Below are positions 9,351-21,601 of a stretch of DNA of 64,000 bases, piece by piece. The first letter of the stretch is position 1, and every line of letters starts with the position of its first letter. Source of the DNA: Chrysophaeum taylorii (taxonomy: Eukaryota > Sar > Pelagophyceae > Pelagomonadales > Pelagomonadaceae); assembly GCA_029834535.1 (NCBI GenBank), contig JAQMWT010000524.1:558001-622000 (forward strand), written 5' to 3'. The notes beneath the pieces were generated by a model. The model saw nothing but the letters and a program-made list of their open reading frames with translations, was not told where the DNA came from and did no database searches. The translations under genes were made by a program, and so were the position numbers.

Positions 9351-10425
9351 GCCCGATTTCACCTTATTAGGTGGATCTCCAACTCAGTGAGCGCAAGAAA
9401 AATGGCACTCTTGTGAGTGAGCTTGCGATGAGGTACCGTGGCCGAAATCTCGCCGGGCGTGACACTTCGGGCAACGAGAGATAGTCGTGGGACGCCACGC
9501 GAAACCCATCGGATGCCGTTTATCGAACGAACGGGGCAGCAGCCAATGCATAATTGTTGCTGGTTCAGTAATGCGCTTGTTGACGACCGACGTTAGTGGC
9601 GGCCCTTCCTTCGGCTGCGTCTTCTTCTTGAGCTGCTCGACGTGGGGACTCTCTCAGGTCCAGTCGCTGGCGCGTCGTCGCCTACGCCCGTCTCGCCACC
9701 TCGCGTGGCGTGCTCCCTCCGCGAGAAATCTCGTTCGCACCGCACGTTTGCACCGCCACCATTTCGGTCGGCGGGGCTCGGTTCCGTCTGCCGCTCGTGG
9801 AAGTGTGGTGGCCGCCGACACCCTGGCAAGTCTAGTTGACTCAAAAGTTCCATGTTTGACGCACGCCATGCCGCAATTTTCAAACGCGCCGGGCCCGGGA
9901 GTTGGAGGAGGATCGCAATCTTGAAACACCGCTCTCTCGAGATATATATTATTACGCGTTGTCAATCTCGAGCCGCGCTCGCCGGGTGTGCCTGCAATGC
10001 CGCCTTTAAGAAGTTTTGTTCATTCCGCCAAGCCCAGAGCTAGGGACTGGCGTCAGATCCTAGTACCCCGAGAGCCCGCACCGCCCTCAGCCGCCTTTGG
10101 CAGCCCAACCTTGGCCGCCAGCAGGACGTCACTCTCCGTCGCACTATATAATACTATACTCATAAGGAGAACGCGACCTGGCTCCTCGCGTGCCCACCCG
10201 GACTGCTAGAGGCAACTACTACCTAGTGGCCGGCGCGGGATCGGCCAAGGTTCTCCAGCGTATGGTGATGATTCAAACTCGCTGCTGAACGATGAACAAC
10301 AGCGGCAACCTCGGGGTCCGGACCCCGCTATACTCCATATAATAAAACGTCAAAGTTTGCGATCCGAGGCGCGCGTGCGTGCGCGCAAAAAAAAGGACAT
10401 TTGTCCTGTTGTTGTTGTTGCATTA
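9351..10425. other. Intergenic region, no recognisable gene
   Basis: Short frames only, none with a domain I recognise. AT-rich islands near 9940-9955 and 10141-10160 could be promoter or 3' end sequence, but nothing decides it. Confidence 0.45.
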
Positions 10426-11820
10426 CTAATTTGGACTATTTTTCTTCTTCTGTGGCAGGGGAGTAATTTTGGTGGCGGGGGGCTCGCGGCGGCGGCGGCG
10501 GCGATTTCGGGAGGGCGTAGGCGGTGAGCCCCTCGCGGTGGCGAATGTTCGACGCGCCCTGATGATACCGTTGGCGTCGCACCAGTCCGGGTAGCGGAGG
10601 AGTTGGGGGCGTCTCGGGTGCCAGATATTGGTTGGATTCTCCACAAAAAACTCGGGAAAACGAAGGTCAAAGTCCTCTATGTCCCGGCCCCCAACGATAA
10701 CCGAGAGGAGCTGGTGCTTGAGGAGGTCGGGCGCGCCCGGCATGGCGAGGTGGAAGTCGAAGGCGTTGCAAGCGTAGGGGGCAGCCCGAAAGGGACCAGT
10801 CTCTCGGCCGATCGCTTTGGCGGCCGCGAAGATCTGCGCTACCAGGGGCTGCGAGGTGCGCTTGCCCTCCCCCAAAAAGACAACCCGGAGCGGGCGGCAG
10901 GCCTTGGAGCGGTGAAAGGCGAGGGCCTGAGCGAGCCACGCGGCGAGAGGATAGGCGTATCTCAGTACCAAAACGTCGACGGCGTCGATCGAGATGCCCA
11001 GCATGAGCTCGAGGGCATCGCGGCTCGATGTCATGTGGGGCCCCGTCACGTTCGCCGTGCCGATGCCGTGGAACGAATAACAGATGCGCAGATTTTCGGA
11101 CAGCAAGCAGCTTCGAGAGTCGTGACAGTCGCGCGGAGATGCCGCGTGACACGCGTCGTCGTCGCCGAGGTACTTGGCATTTGCCATCTCGCACCCCGCG
11201 CCCGAGTTGTCGCAGCCATCCATCGCGAACAGCCACGTCCGGGGCCACCCGCACGCGAGGGACTCGTAGTACTGTCGCAAGTTCGAGTCCCCGACCAGCA
11301 GCATCGTCGGAACCGCCGACGACGCGCACGCCGACGCCGACATGCCCGCCAACCCCCCGCTGCTTCGCCGGATGGCGCTCGCGACGGCACTTGCCGACCA
11401 CTGCCTCGGCAGCCGGCACGCTCCGGCGATTTCCTCGCTCAGCGCCCACCGCCACGCGTGTCGCGGAATTTTCTTCTTTTTCTCCGCGCAAGCCGTCGCC
11501 ACGTAGCGCCGCTTCATTACAGGGCACGTCGCGTAGCTGTATGGCGCCTCGAGGGCCTCCTCCAGCACCGCGACCCCGCGCTCGCTATACGCGACGGCGG
11601 TCACGTTGCACAACTTCCTGTCTCTCAATTGCTTCGATCTCGATGCCACCCTAGGAATAATACGTGCGGGCTTCACCGCGTCGATATTGATTTCCACGTC
11701 CTGGGCCACCGACTCGTGGGCCCGCCCCTCGCTGTCGACCCAGCTCCCGTCGGAGAGCTCAGTGAAGTTGAGAGACGCCACCACGACAACGGCGCTCATG
11801 AGGAAATTAATTTGGAACAT
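10426..11820 (-). CDS. Secreted PC-esterase / TBL-like SGNH protein
   Basis: About 464 residues from the Met at 11820, where the hydrophobic leader 'MFQINFLMSAVVVVASL' begins; the frame stays open upstream to 12009 but that part is Pro/Gly-rich and lies before the leader. The core has the SGNH/GDSL nucleophile block 'MLLVGDSNLRQYYES' (GDS near residues 177-179), a mid block 'DAVDVLVLRYAYPLAAWL', and a C-terminal 'NIWHPRRPQLLRYPDWCD' whose His/Asp fits the end block of PC-esterases. This layout resembles trichome-birefringence-like polysaccharide O-acetyltransferases and Cas1p-type PC-esterases that act in the Golgi or outside the cell. The substrate is unknown. Many Cys residues fit secretion. 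The basic Arg/Lys tail is low complexity. Confidence 0.7.
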   Translation of the reverse strand: MFQINFLMSAVVVVASLNFTELSDGSWVDSEGRAHESVAQDVEINIDAVKPARIIPRVASRSKQLRDRKLCNVTAVAYSERGVAVLEEALEAPYSYATCPVMKRRYVATACAEKKKKIPRHAWRWALSEEIAGACRLPRQWSASAVASAIRRSSGGLAGMSASACASSAVPTMLLVGDSNLRQYYESLACGWPRTWLFAMDGCDNSGAGCEMANAKYLGDDDACHAASPRDCHDSRSCLLSENLRICYSFHGIGTANVTGPHMTSSRDALELMLGISIDAVDVLVLRYAYPLAAWLAQALAFHRSKACRPLRVVFLGEGKRTSQPLVAQIFAAAKAIGRETGPFRAAPYACNAFDFHLAMPGAPDLLKHQLLSVIVGGRDIEDFDLRFPEFFVENPTNIWHPRRPQLLRYPDWCDANGIIRARRTFATARGSPPTPSRNRRRRRREPPATKITPLPQKKKNSPN

Positions 11821-12983
11821 TTTCGCTTTACTAATAATGATTGATAACCCTTCTTGCGCCGCCCCAACTTGATTGACTGACTGACCCCAGTGCTGCGGAA
11901 ACCCAGAAAATGGGGGATCGATCGATCCTGAGTTAGTTGACGGCAGAATGAAGAAGCGACCGCGATAGCGATTAAATAGACGACGATACATGACTGCACA
12001 TTCGACCATGATGAAGACGAGTGCCCCAACGAATCGACGACGGCACTATCGCACCGCTGGCGTGGTTGCGCGTTTGCATCCCCGAGCGCAGGCCTGTGGT
12101 CTCTGCGAGTGGAAGCGGTGAAGGTGACGTCGGCAAAGCGACGAAGGATGCTCTCGTCAAGCCGACTGGGACATGCTGAACAGTGAATCCGTAGACAATC
12201 TTACTATACGTCTACAAGCTCGAAAGCCAGTACCACAAGGCGTACACTAGAGCCTCGCTCGATCCGTCGACTCGAGAAGCACAACGCCCGACACAATTTG
12301 TCGTCGCGCAATGGATGGTTTCCGCTCATGGGTCGCTCCTTTTATAAGAAGAGTACTACAGTATTGGAGGCTGGCCGTCGTAATCGGGCCTTTTCGCAAC
12401 CGGATTGCTGCCACGATGCTGGCCTCAAGCCCAAGGTCAAGAAGGCCGAACGCGCCGGGAAGGATCAGAGCGACATGGTGATATCTTGGTGTGAGTCGAC
12501 CATCGTGGCGCGTTGATGCGGTCTGCTTTTTAGGCACGAGCGCCAACCACAGCCCACATGACTCTAGACGCCCAACAAACAACATGCTAAGCGCCGACCA
12601 ACCTAGGGGAATGGGAATCGAGGAGCTCAGGGAGAGGGTTGGCGTTTTTGGATTAGTGCACCTGGTACGCGAGCGCGAGCCATCGACATGCGTCGCTCAG
12701 CCTAGATAGCGAGCCTTGTGCCAATGCTCGAGCGGTACATTGTAGCCACTGGACGCGCCCCAACGTTTGGCACGAGTTATCAGAAGTCAGGGGGAAGCCC
12801 GTGGAGGATGCGCGACTCTTACCTATGCAGGTTAGCGTAGCGCCCGCTTGACCACCACCACCAGCGTTGTTGGGGTCGCCATACGGTCGGCAACTCCAGG
12901 CATAGTGAAAAAAGGTCATGCGGGCTCGGCCGGTGTCACTTGTACCTTTACGGACAGCCCAAGCAGACCCCATCGGAGGCCCA
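11821..12983. other. Intergenic region left of the Gypsy element
   Basis: Only short frames (up to 113 codons), none recognised. The right edge (12979-12983, GCCCA) may be a mutated target-site duplication of the Gypsy insertion (GCCTA at 21505-21509). Confidence 0.4.
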
Positions 12984-13305
12984 TGTGGCGACAACTCCTG
13001 ACCCCTAAGACTTACCCCCCCTCTCTCGAGGCTTGATACCCGTTCAACGGGACACCTTCCCCGATCTTCTTAGTGACATCATACCTCTCTTTTGTGAGAA
13101 GCATTCTTGCTGTATTCTTGTAGTTTCCTTGCTATCATATTCCATCTCTCCATCTTTTTGAGAGGCTTGGTGAGCGTGAGCAAGGTGTGTGGCGAGCGTA
13201 TCCGACCCCGCGTCCGTGTTTTCCTCGTTCAGTGAGGTCTCGGACGAGTCGGTGAGTACCCCCTTTGTCACCCGGGGGTCGGGAAGGTTTTTCTGTGCCA
13301 CCATA
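12984..13305 (+). repeat. 5' LTR of the Gypsy element
   Basis: Begins TGTGGCGACAACTCC and is nearly identical to 21183-21504 over its full length; a third copy is at 40850-41177 (minus). The inner end is taken at CCATA; all three copies share the A after CAT. Confidence 0.88.
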
Positions 13306-13736
13306 CGTGGTGGAGTACACGAGATCGTGCGACTACATCGGTCGCCGACGAGCGAGTGCTGCCGTACGTGTTGTATTACGTGGTCCGGATTTGTACGTGA
13401 GCCCTGATCAAGCACACGGAGTTCCATTGGACCGGTTTGCGTTGAGAATATACGCGAACGTTGTTTGTGTTCGTACGATCCGAGTGACGACGAACACGCG
13501 TGCGAGTTGGAAATCGCAGCGCATTCTCCCGGGAATTGATTTTGGTATAGGTGAACGGTGGAAGCTGTTTAGCGAGTGGGATCGCTACCCACGGGCATTT
13601 TTGAATTGCCAGCGGATTGGAATTCCGCAAGTGCTGTTTTTACAGCGACAGATAGCGTTGTTGGAATCAACGTGAATTACTTCGAGTGATCGGATCCGGA
13701 CGTGTTTCGAGATTCTTGATCGATGTTTGATACAGT

Positions 13737-14430
13737 ATGGAGATAAACGCAGACGTGCGTGAGGAAGAATCTCCTCCAGTTCTTCCCGCCGCCCCTGAGA
13801 TAGGCCGCGAGGAAGGTGAATTAAGAGAGGCCGAGGCAGTCGACGTTGCTGACGTGCCCCCTGATGTGCCTCCGGATACTGCCATTTTTTCGCCGTTGGG
13901 TCCAACGACTCCGGACCGTGGCGAGCGTGTTGCTATTGAGCGCGGATCTGCAGCCCGAAGTCGACTTCGTGAAGACCTCGAGCAGAGACGTCGCGAAAAT
14001 GAACGATTAGCTGAGCGTTTTGCCAGCAAGATGCGGATAAACCTGTTGGGAATACGGATCCGCCGATCTTACGAGATCCTTTTTTGTGGGGCAAGAGAAC
14101 GTGCCCGCACTGTGGGTTCTTCTGGACCACCCATGATGAAGATGAACACGGAAATCGCGTAGTTTGCAACCGCGATCAGGATCGTTACTACTGTGCGATG
14201 TGGAAGCGAATTCGCAAGCAGAAGAAGCAGCCCATATCGCGGTCCGATTGGGCGAAGCGTGATGATGCATCTCCTGCGAACGCCACGCACGGATCGGCCC
14301 TAATGAATTCAAACGGCCCTCACCGATCTTGGAACCACAACGGCGACCATGGTGAGCGAGGTCAGAAGCATCAAGGATACTACGTCGTTTTCTACACGAC
14401 AGGGAGACGGACGATCACCTTCTAGACGAT
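13737..14430 (+). pseudogene. Gypsy gag-like region
   Basis: A Glu/Pro-rich frame from 13737 passes, after a shift, into one with a Cys cluster ('CPHCGFF' ... 'CNRDQDRYYC', near 14104-14200) that resembles a nucleocapsid-type zinc-binding segment. The frame is broken at about 14050 and again near 14400. Position after the 5' LTR supports gag; there is no strong family motif. Confidence 0.5.
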
Positions 14431-17400
14431 CGTCACGCCGACATCGAAGCCAGAGCCCTGATCGAAAAGCCAATACTGCTCAAAGCAGCCCGAGTCCTGC
14501 CGTCACCGGTCTAGTCGCAATTCGCGCCGGCGCCGACGTCATCGACATTACGATGACGAGAATGACGGAGGCAGATATCAGGATAGTTCGGGACATTCGA
14601 GCGCAACTTTCGCGTTCCAACTTTATGCGACGCGCCGCCAATGTCGGGGGTTGTCTTTTACCCGACGGCGCGCCCTGCCCGAGTCTCCGATGATGTTGCC
14701 GATGTCGCTGTGACGAGCCATCGTTTGCAACAGGAGCAACATACCACCAACGCTCGGATCGTTCGGTGGCCTTCATCGTATGTGAAAGCAATGTCAGATG
14801 CTACTGGATTCCGCACTACTGGAAGACTCAGATTCGAGACCGACGAACCCATGCCGCAGGTTCCAGTGTCCCCCATTCGTCAATGTGCATGTCTTGCAGG
14901 GCAGTTCACGATGATGACGTAGACCTTTTGAGTTGACGTCGGGGACGACGTCTTTTCCTACGCCCCCGAGACCGTTTTAGCCGTTGCCGATGTTCACCGA
15001 TACGTTGGTCGCAGCAGAGCAGACCACAGCGGCGCCGATGGAGGAGTTGACGGGAATGTCCGATTTGATGGACGAAACGATTACCAGAAGAGATAAAGGA
15101 TATATATGCCTCCGATTGAGAAGTGTCAGTTTGTTGTCAGCGAAACTGGGGAATGAGGAAGCAGCCGAAGCGGCGAGCGCCAATATAGATTCAGCGGCGA
15201 GATGTAGAACGCCAGATAGCAGCGGTGACGATGCAGATGCCGGGCGATGCAAAACGGAGATACGATGTCATCACACTGCACTGTCGCCGAGCGATGGGGA
15301 AAAGATCGAGCAAGACCTCATCACCATCGGTTGCCTGACCCTGGTACCCTTACTATAGTTGGTCATATTTATAGACGACGACGGGCCGAAGTTTGCAACG
15401 ACTTTAGGCGTGGATGCTGATGATGTCTATATTTGTCGTATTGTTGAAAACTGGAAAGGATACGCATCATCCTTGACCGGGGCGATCTTCCAGTCGAGCG
15501 CACTTGTATGGGTCAGGATTGAACAAAACGACTATCCACAATGGGTTGCATTGCGGATTGCGCTTGCACGACGCGCCGTTCCAGTTGTTATTGTGGCCGA
15601 TACCTATTTTTGCTGGGAGCGCGCGATATTCGTGTTTAGCCATAGTGGATTACCCGCGGAATCGCATTGCGTTTCTACGCACGTCGCTTACAAGCAAGTT
15701 AAAGGTGCAGGATCGACGAGTCGATTCTCCGATTTTGACGTTCAGTCAACTTATGACGAGAGCAATCCCGTGGTAGTTCAGGTTTATGGGCAACAGCACC
15801 ATGCGATGCAAAAAGCCTGAGCACAGTTGAGAACCGAGTCTACGCTCGCTTGTGCAAGATTCCAGCGTCCACCGCCGAAACGAGCGGGAGCTTCGACGAC
15901 TTGGGAGTCCCTCCAGTTACGCCTTCTCAAAGTTCGAACAGCGATGCTTATGAAGTATAGCCTATGCTGCGCGCACGATGAAGGTCGAGCCTGGGCGCAC
16001 CTACTGCGCGCCGTCGCTCTTTCAGAGCCCGTGGAAACAGCTTTTCGTTGCTACGTCTTCTGGGTACGAGCAACTCGGGTAGTCGAAATGTGTTCTTCTC
16101 CTGAGGATCATGATAAGTTCGCAGCTCGAGTGGCGATATCCCTACCCAGGATGTGCCGACCGTGATCACCAAGGTGTCCTTGCTTTGGGCGATATTGTTC
16201 GTTTTGATGACGAGCTGAATGCTGAGACGGTCGACGATTTAACGAAGGATGGTGAAGCCGAATCTAACGGCTAACCTATCATTCACTGTTTCGGTCGCGC
16301 CATCTTACTCAAGGCAATGCGGCTCCCGAACGATGCTTTTGAGCTCAGTGCAGCGTCTCCTTCTGCCGATAAGAAGAATTCTGTCGTCAAACGCTCGGTA
16401 ACGACGATTTCGACCGACGAACTGACGAGGAGGAAAGAAATGCCGAGAAGTTACAGAAGGCGAGATTCGCCGAAGGTTTGAAAAATTCACTGGGTGCCGA
16501 TCCATCGCAAGGTTGTGATGCTCTTTAGCGGCGCCGGCGGAGTACTTAGGACTGCAAGAGCGAACGAGTTGTGTGGGACGTCGTTTCGAGTCGTCCTTGC
16601 TCTTTACTCGTCAGCTGCCAACAAGGTTCATCAGAAGAATTTTCCGAAGATACCTGTGGTCCACGCTCTGTGGACGATATGACTCGACCCTCCGGTTGAT
16701 CGCTTATTTGCCTGAAGCGGAATGGTCATCGTCGATGTGCGCGTCTCCGCCCTGCGTTCATTCAGCACTCTGCAACTTGACATCCAGAGATGTTGCGGGT
16801 GTTACGGCCACTAACTGGACGATGAAGTGCAAGATGGCTGGCTTCATGATGTGGCTGATTGAACAGGCGCGTCCATTATTTCATATAGCGCTTATGATGC
16901 CACAATTTTCATGATATCAACCTACTTTGATGAGCTCGCGTGCGATTGTTGGTTTCCAGTCACCCACTGCACTTGCAGGCTCTAGACGTGAACATGCAAC
17001 AAAATTGCTGCAGCTTTAGGTTATGCTCATGAACGCCACCCTCCAGCTGAATAATCTTGGCTCGTCCCGAGAAGCAACAGATACGGCTTACACCGTTACG
17101 CGAGTTCCTCGTTTGGGACCGCATCGCTCGGACACTCACCTTTGACTCTCAAGATGACGGCCGAGTTGCTCACGATGCCGGTGGATCATGATTGGGCAGC
17201 TTGTCTAAGACAGATTCGTTCAAACATTTAGCGTCTGTCGTCCCTCCACATCTTGCGATTTTAGCAGTCGATCTGCACAACTCCGTGACCAGAGGTTTCC
17301 GCCAAAGTGGTGAAGTCCTGCCGACCGCGTTGAGCCCGACAGATCGATCCTTTGAGAGTATTTACGAATCTCCGACACCACCTTTCGTCACGAGATTCCT

Positions 17401-17884
17401 GTTAAATACGCGTACTCGTGTCGTTAAGTGGGTGTCAAAAGATGATCTCCAGGATCCCACTAAATGGGAACCGCCGTCCCTATGCTTCCGCTTCCAAACG
17501 ATGCGCCGGACGGCTCATGCTTTTTCTGCTCCCCCGACAATCAAAAGTGGACGTTCCGCCGGATCCTGAACCTGAACAGGAGCCGAAAGTAAGGAGCGAG
17601 CCGAATGTGCGCGTCAAAGGTGAAAAGATCAATAAGAGCCACCCTGAGGTGAGGTTCAAATACGAAGAAAGTTCGATGTGCCATGGAAGGATGCGCCGCG
17701 CGATGCGGACGGTACCGTTACCGCAGATTCCGAGCACGTCAAGGACAATGATGCGATGAAAGTCAACCGACGAAGTGTTGAGAAGGTTGTTCGAGATCTA
17801 GGAATTCCGACAACCCGCATCTGGATGATGATGCGAAGATGATGTTGAGCCATTGCGTGCACGCGTGGGCTTTTTGATCCGATT
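14431..17884 (+). pseudogene. Degenerate gag-pol interior of Gypsy element
   Basis: About 3.4 kb with only short frames in all phases. By position it should hold the rest of gag, the protease and the start of RT, but I could not recognise a protease active site. Frequent small indels are likely. Confidence 0.4.
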
Positions 17885-19215
17885 ATGAGACCCGTGGACT
17901 CGCAACCGGTTTCTTTGCGCTTTAAAGACTCAAACCCACGACCGATCAAGATGACGCCTTATAGGTTGACGCCAGCAAAGCTCGAGTGTCTCAGAAAGCA
18001 GATACTCGTGGTGTCGCGATGGAGTCATCCGACCGGCGAACCTCCGTGGGGATTTCCTGTACTGATGCTGCCTAAGAAGGGAGCCGAGGCCGGGACGTCG
18101 AATGCCTGCTGCCGTTGACTTGCGTCAGCTCAATGATCAGCTGGTCAATGACAGTTGGCCGAATATTCGTCAAGATGATGCTTTGGCTCTTCTTGCCATG
18201 CGCCGTTGGCGGACGTGCATTGATATTCGATGGGGTTATCATAACCACGTTTGGACGCCGCTGCTCAGGACGCTGTTACGATGGTTAGTCCACTTGGAGC
18301 CCATAGCTTGCGCTTGCCTCTAGTAAAAACAGCGAGCTCTTTTTGTAAGCAGATGGCTAGCGATTTGTCCATGATGATGTAAAGGACTTGGTCGCGTTTG
18401 TCGACGATATGATGGGATCGGATGAACTCCATCTACGTTTTGATTGGTGTTGTGCCATTTAGCACAGCGAGATATAGTGGACGAACTTCGAAGTTCCACC
18501 TCCTCAAGGATGAAATCGAGTTTTGGGACATATTTCGACTCCGGAGCCGCTTGAAGCCGAATCCCAAGACGTTAAGCGTTGCAGCAGATGCCGATTCCCG
18601 GTACGTTGCCCAATACGTCCCCGAAGACCCAGATTCGATCTTTCATTGGTATGAGCAACTATTGCCGCTTATGTGAAGAATTATTCGAAGATTGTGGAGC
18701 CGCTGGCGATTGTGTCTTGAAGGCGTTAAGTTTGAGTGGACGCCTGAGTGCCAAAAGGCATGGGACGCGATCATCGGCTTTGTGGATTCTCGTGGAGTTT
18801 ATCATCCTGACTACGATCTTCCTTTTCAGATCCGCTCGATGCTTCCAGGATGGTCTGCGTATCTTTTCCGCTCGTGGAAATCAAGGACGAAACCGGCAAG
18901 GTGACACGAGAGGCGAGTAATTGAGTATTGGAGCCGAGCTGTGCCGAAAGAGATGCGGAACTATGAGCCTCGCCGGTAGCGCCTGGCGCAGTCGTTCTTC
19001 TTTGAGCATTTCCGCTCTTATATTGAAGGTCACAAGACGATCCTGAAACAGATCATCGCAACTTGACGTTTTTACGAAAGGCGCACTCGTCTGGGCAGTT
19101 GGCTCGATGGGCGATGCGGCTCGCCTTTGATCCTGAAGGTTACAAGCCAGGGAAGTCGCCGGGAATGAGCATCCCTGACTTTCTCTCGCAATCCTATAGA
19201 TCATGTCATCGAGAC
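17885..19215 (+). pseudogene. Gypsy reverse transcriptase - RNase H, frameshifted
   Basis: RT N-terminal motifs are readable: 'TPYRLTPAKLECLRKQI', 'PPWGFPVLMLPKKG' (17885-18118), then 'VDLRQLNDQLV' and 'CIDIRWGYHN' (18102-18323). RNase H-type sequence follows: 'FEWTPECQKAWDAI' near 18731-18772 and 'LARWAMRLAFDPEGYKPGK' near 19100-19155 ending 'SIPDFLSQS'. At least three frame changes separate them, so no functional enzyme is encoded. The catalytic YxDD block between them was not found intact. Confidence 0.75.
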
Positions 19216-19539
19216 GACGAGTTTGGTGAACCCTTGAACCACGCGTATCTAGTGTGCAGAGCCAAACCCTCGTTGATGATGAAGGAGTACCTTTACTGGG
19301 TGCCATGTCATTCTGTCGTTTGTTACGACTGAGTTGCCTGTGGAGGAAGAGGAGGAGACCTCGATGATCCGATGCAATTGGTCACGTCTCATGCTACGAA
19401 ACAACGTCAGCAACGACTTCAGACCCAGCCTAGTATTTTCCGTGATGCCGATGATTACCAAGAGTACATCGACAAGATTCCGGATAATTTGACTTTGAGA
19501 GATAGCCAGAGCAGATCCGATGCTACTTAGGACATTCTG

Positions 19540-21152
19540 TTATCGCATGGCTCAGGGCCATCTCTTCGTCGGTACGGAGCCAATTATCGCCATCGAAAGT
19601 TTCTGCCCTACCGTGCCGCACCCGACTTGCACCCGATGATAGTCGCACCCGAACTTTACGGACGCGCATCCGATTGTACCATGACACACCTCTCAATGGT
19701 GGTCATATGGGTCGTCAAAGTACAGTGCAGTCGATACTTGAACGTTTTGTGGCCTCATATGTCTAATGAGGTGGGTGCTTACATGGTTGCGTGTGCAAAA
19801 GCTCGTACGCCTGAACCAAGAGAGCAGGTCTGCTTCAGCAACCGGTGTATGATGGTGATTGTGTCGTCCTTGTATGGATTTGTTTGGACCTTTGCCCAGT
19901 GCTGGTCCCGACATACATCTCATCGTTTTTTTGATCCATTTTCTCATTTCTTGATTCTTGACGTACTACACCATAAGACTGCTGAGTCAATCCTCGAGTC
20001 TTTGTCGCGAATATATTACTCAAAGGTTATCTACCTCAGAGGATCGTACCGACAATGGGAAGAGTTCGCACGTTGATGGAAGTTTTGTTCATCTCTTTTC
20101 AATGTTCGGTATAGTACCACGATTCCGTATCATGCTCAGGCTAATCCTGCGGAAAGGGTCAACCGCTTTATCAAGGCTTTCCTCCGTGCGTGCCTTCAAA
20201 ACCGCAAGATCACGGAATGGCCCGAATTCGCGGAGTACATTGCTTTCTGTTACAATCAAATTATTCCGGGGACTCAGATCTCACCTTTCATGCTTCGTCT
20301 TAACCGGCCTTTATTGCCAACCGATTACACGATCATGGATCTTGATGTCCGCCGCCTGCCGAAAACTCGCTCCGATGTTGGCGCAGACTCGCGAGAGGCA
20401 GAAGTTCTATACCGCTACGGTGAACGAAGCTCGTGATAAGGCTCTTCTAAACAACGTCTCGCCTATAATGCGGACCATGTTGATGTGGAGTATGAAGAAG
20501 GTTCACATGTTCTGCTCTACATCCCTTTTCTTCAGAACAAGCTTCGACCGGAATGGCGCGGTCCATTCGTTATTTTGGAACGCTTGTCCCCGGTCACTTA
20601 CAGGATTGGTCTTGATTCTCCTCCCGAACGCCGTTGTGTTCATGTTAGTGATTTCCCTGTGATGGTTTCTCCAGTGGTCGATCGAGCTGTGCCCAAGCCC
20701 AAGGAGACCTTTCGGATGATTACAAGCATGGTAAGTTCGTTATCTTTCGGATTCCGGATAAACGGTCCGATTGGCGAAAGAAGATTTATGTCGCTGAAGT
20801 TTATGAACCCTATGATTTTGTGAATGATCGAGTCGCTCTGCATTTCTATGCTGATCTCGGTCCCCATGACAAGGTTTCTTATTACAAGCCTACTTCACAT
20901 CTCTCTACTCGCAAGCTCAAGCCGGAATACAAGGACTTGGACGGTCGCAGTTTCACCGACAAGACCAAGGTCAACAACAGTACCACTCCTTGTGTCACCG
21001 ACTTCGCCCCGCATGAGATCGATGTGTTAATTCCTAAGTTCACTTTACGTGGTGGACGCGTTCCTGAGCCTGTCGTTGAACGTGCCTACAAGAAGATTCG
21101 TTCTCGAGATGCTCATTCAGCCAAGGCTCGTGCTTCTCGCTGGACTCGCTGA
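19540..21152 (+). pseudogene. Gypsy integrase and C-terminal extension, frameshifted
   Basis: The Zn-binding N-terminus and core are decayed (19.5-20.1 kb). The core end reads 'NPAERVNRFIKAFLRACL' near 20137-20195, followed by the C-terminal domain 'GSHVLLYIPFLQNKLRPEWR' (20497-20556) and 'RCVHVSDFPVMV'. A basic extension with 'HEIDVLIPKF' runs to the stop at 21152. The same sequence is present at 41178-42255 on the minus strand. Confidence 0.72.
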
Positions 21153-21182
21153 GGGCAGCTCGTGTTCTCACCAGGGGAGTCC

Positions 21183-21504
21183 TGTGGCGGCAACTCCTGA
21201 CCGCTAAGACTTACCCCCCCTCTCTCGAGGCTTGATACCCGTTCAACGGGACACCTTTCCCGATCTTCTTAGTGACATCATACCTCTCTTTTGTGAGAAG
21301 CATTCTTGCTGTATTCTTGTAGTTTCCTTGCTATCATATTCCATCTCTCCATCTTTTTGAGAGGCTTGGTGAGCGTGAGCAAGGTGTGTGGCGAGCGTAT
21401 CCGACCCCGCGTCCGTGTTTTCCTCGTTCAGTGAGGTCTCGGACGAGTCGGTGAGTACCCCCTTTGTCACCCGGGGGTCGGGAAGGTTTTTTTGTGCCGT
21501 CATA
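21183..21504 (+). repeat. 3' LTR of the Gypsy element
   Basis: Near-identical to 12984-13305. It ends roughly 100 bp before the PH-domain start, so it may act as, or disrupt, that gene's promoter. Confidence 0.88.
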
Positions 21505-21601
21505 GCCTAAACAAAACCCTTTCAAAGTCGACCGCCCCCCACTTCAAAAGCAAAAAGCTTGCGGCGACTCGCGTAGAAGGCTAACCCTAGGTCGAGGCAG
21601 G

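Larger units (their letters stand above)
12984..21504 (+). mobile_element. Ty3/Gypsy LTR retrotransposon, full length but decayed
   Basis: Two direct LTRs of about 322 bp bound an ~7.9 kb internal region with a degenerate gag and pol in RT - RNase H - integrase order, the Gypsy order. A purine-rich tract ('AGGGGAG') lies just left of the 3' LTR. Pol is split across all three frames by small indels and stops, so this copy is not autonomous. The five bases outside the LTRs match 4/5 (GCCCA and GCCTA) if the LTR ends in CATA. A second, truncated copy lies at 40850-42255 (minus). The 3' LTR ends about 100 bp before the PH gene. Confidence 0.88.

Noticed and set aside
10603-11844. 413-codon open frame antisense to the TBL-like gene
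   Set aside because: Arg/Pro-rich shadow; the SGNH motifs are on the minus strand.
13044-13427. Frames on the minus strand in the LTRs (also 21243-21503 and 40836-41156)
   Set aside because: Identical because the LTRs are repeats; they do not extend past the LTR and have no protein match.
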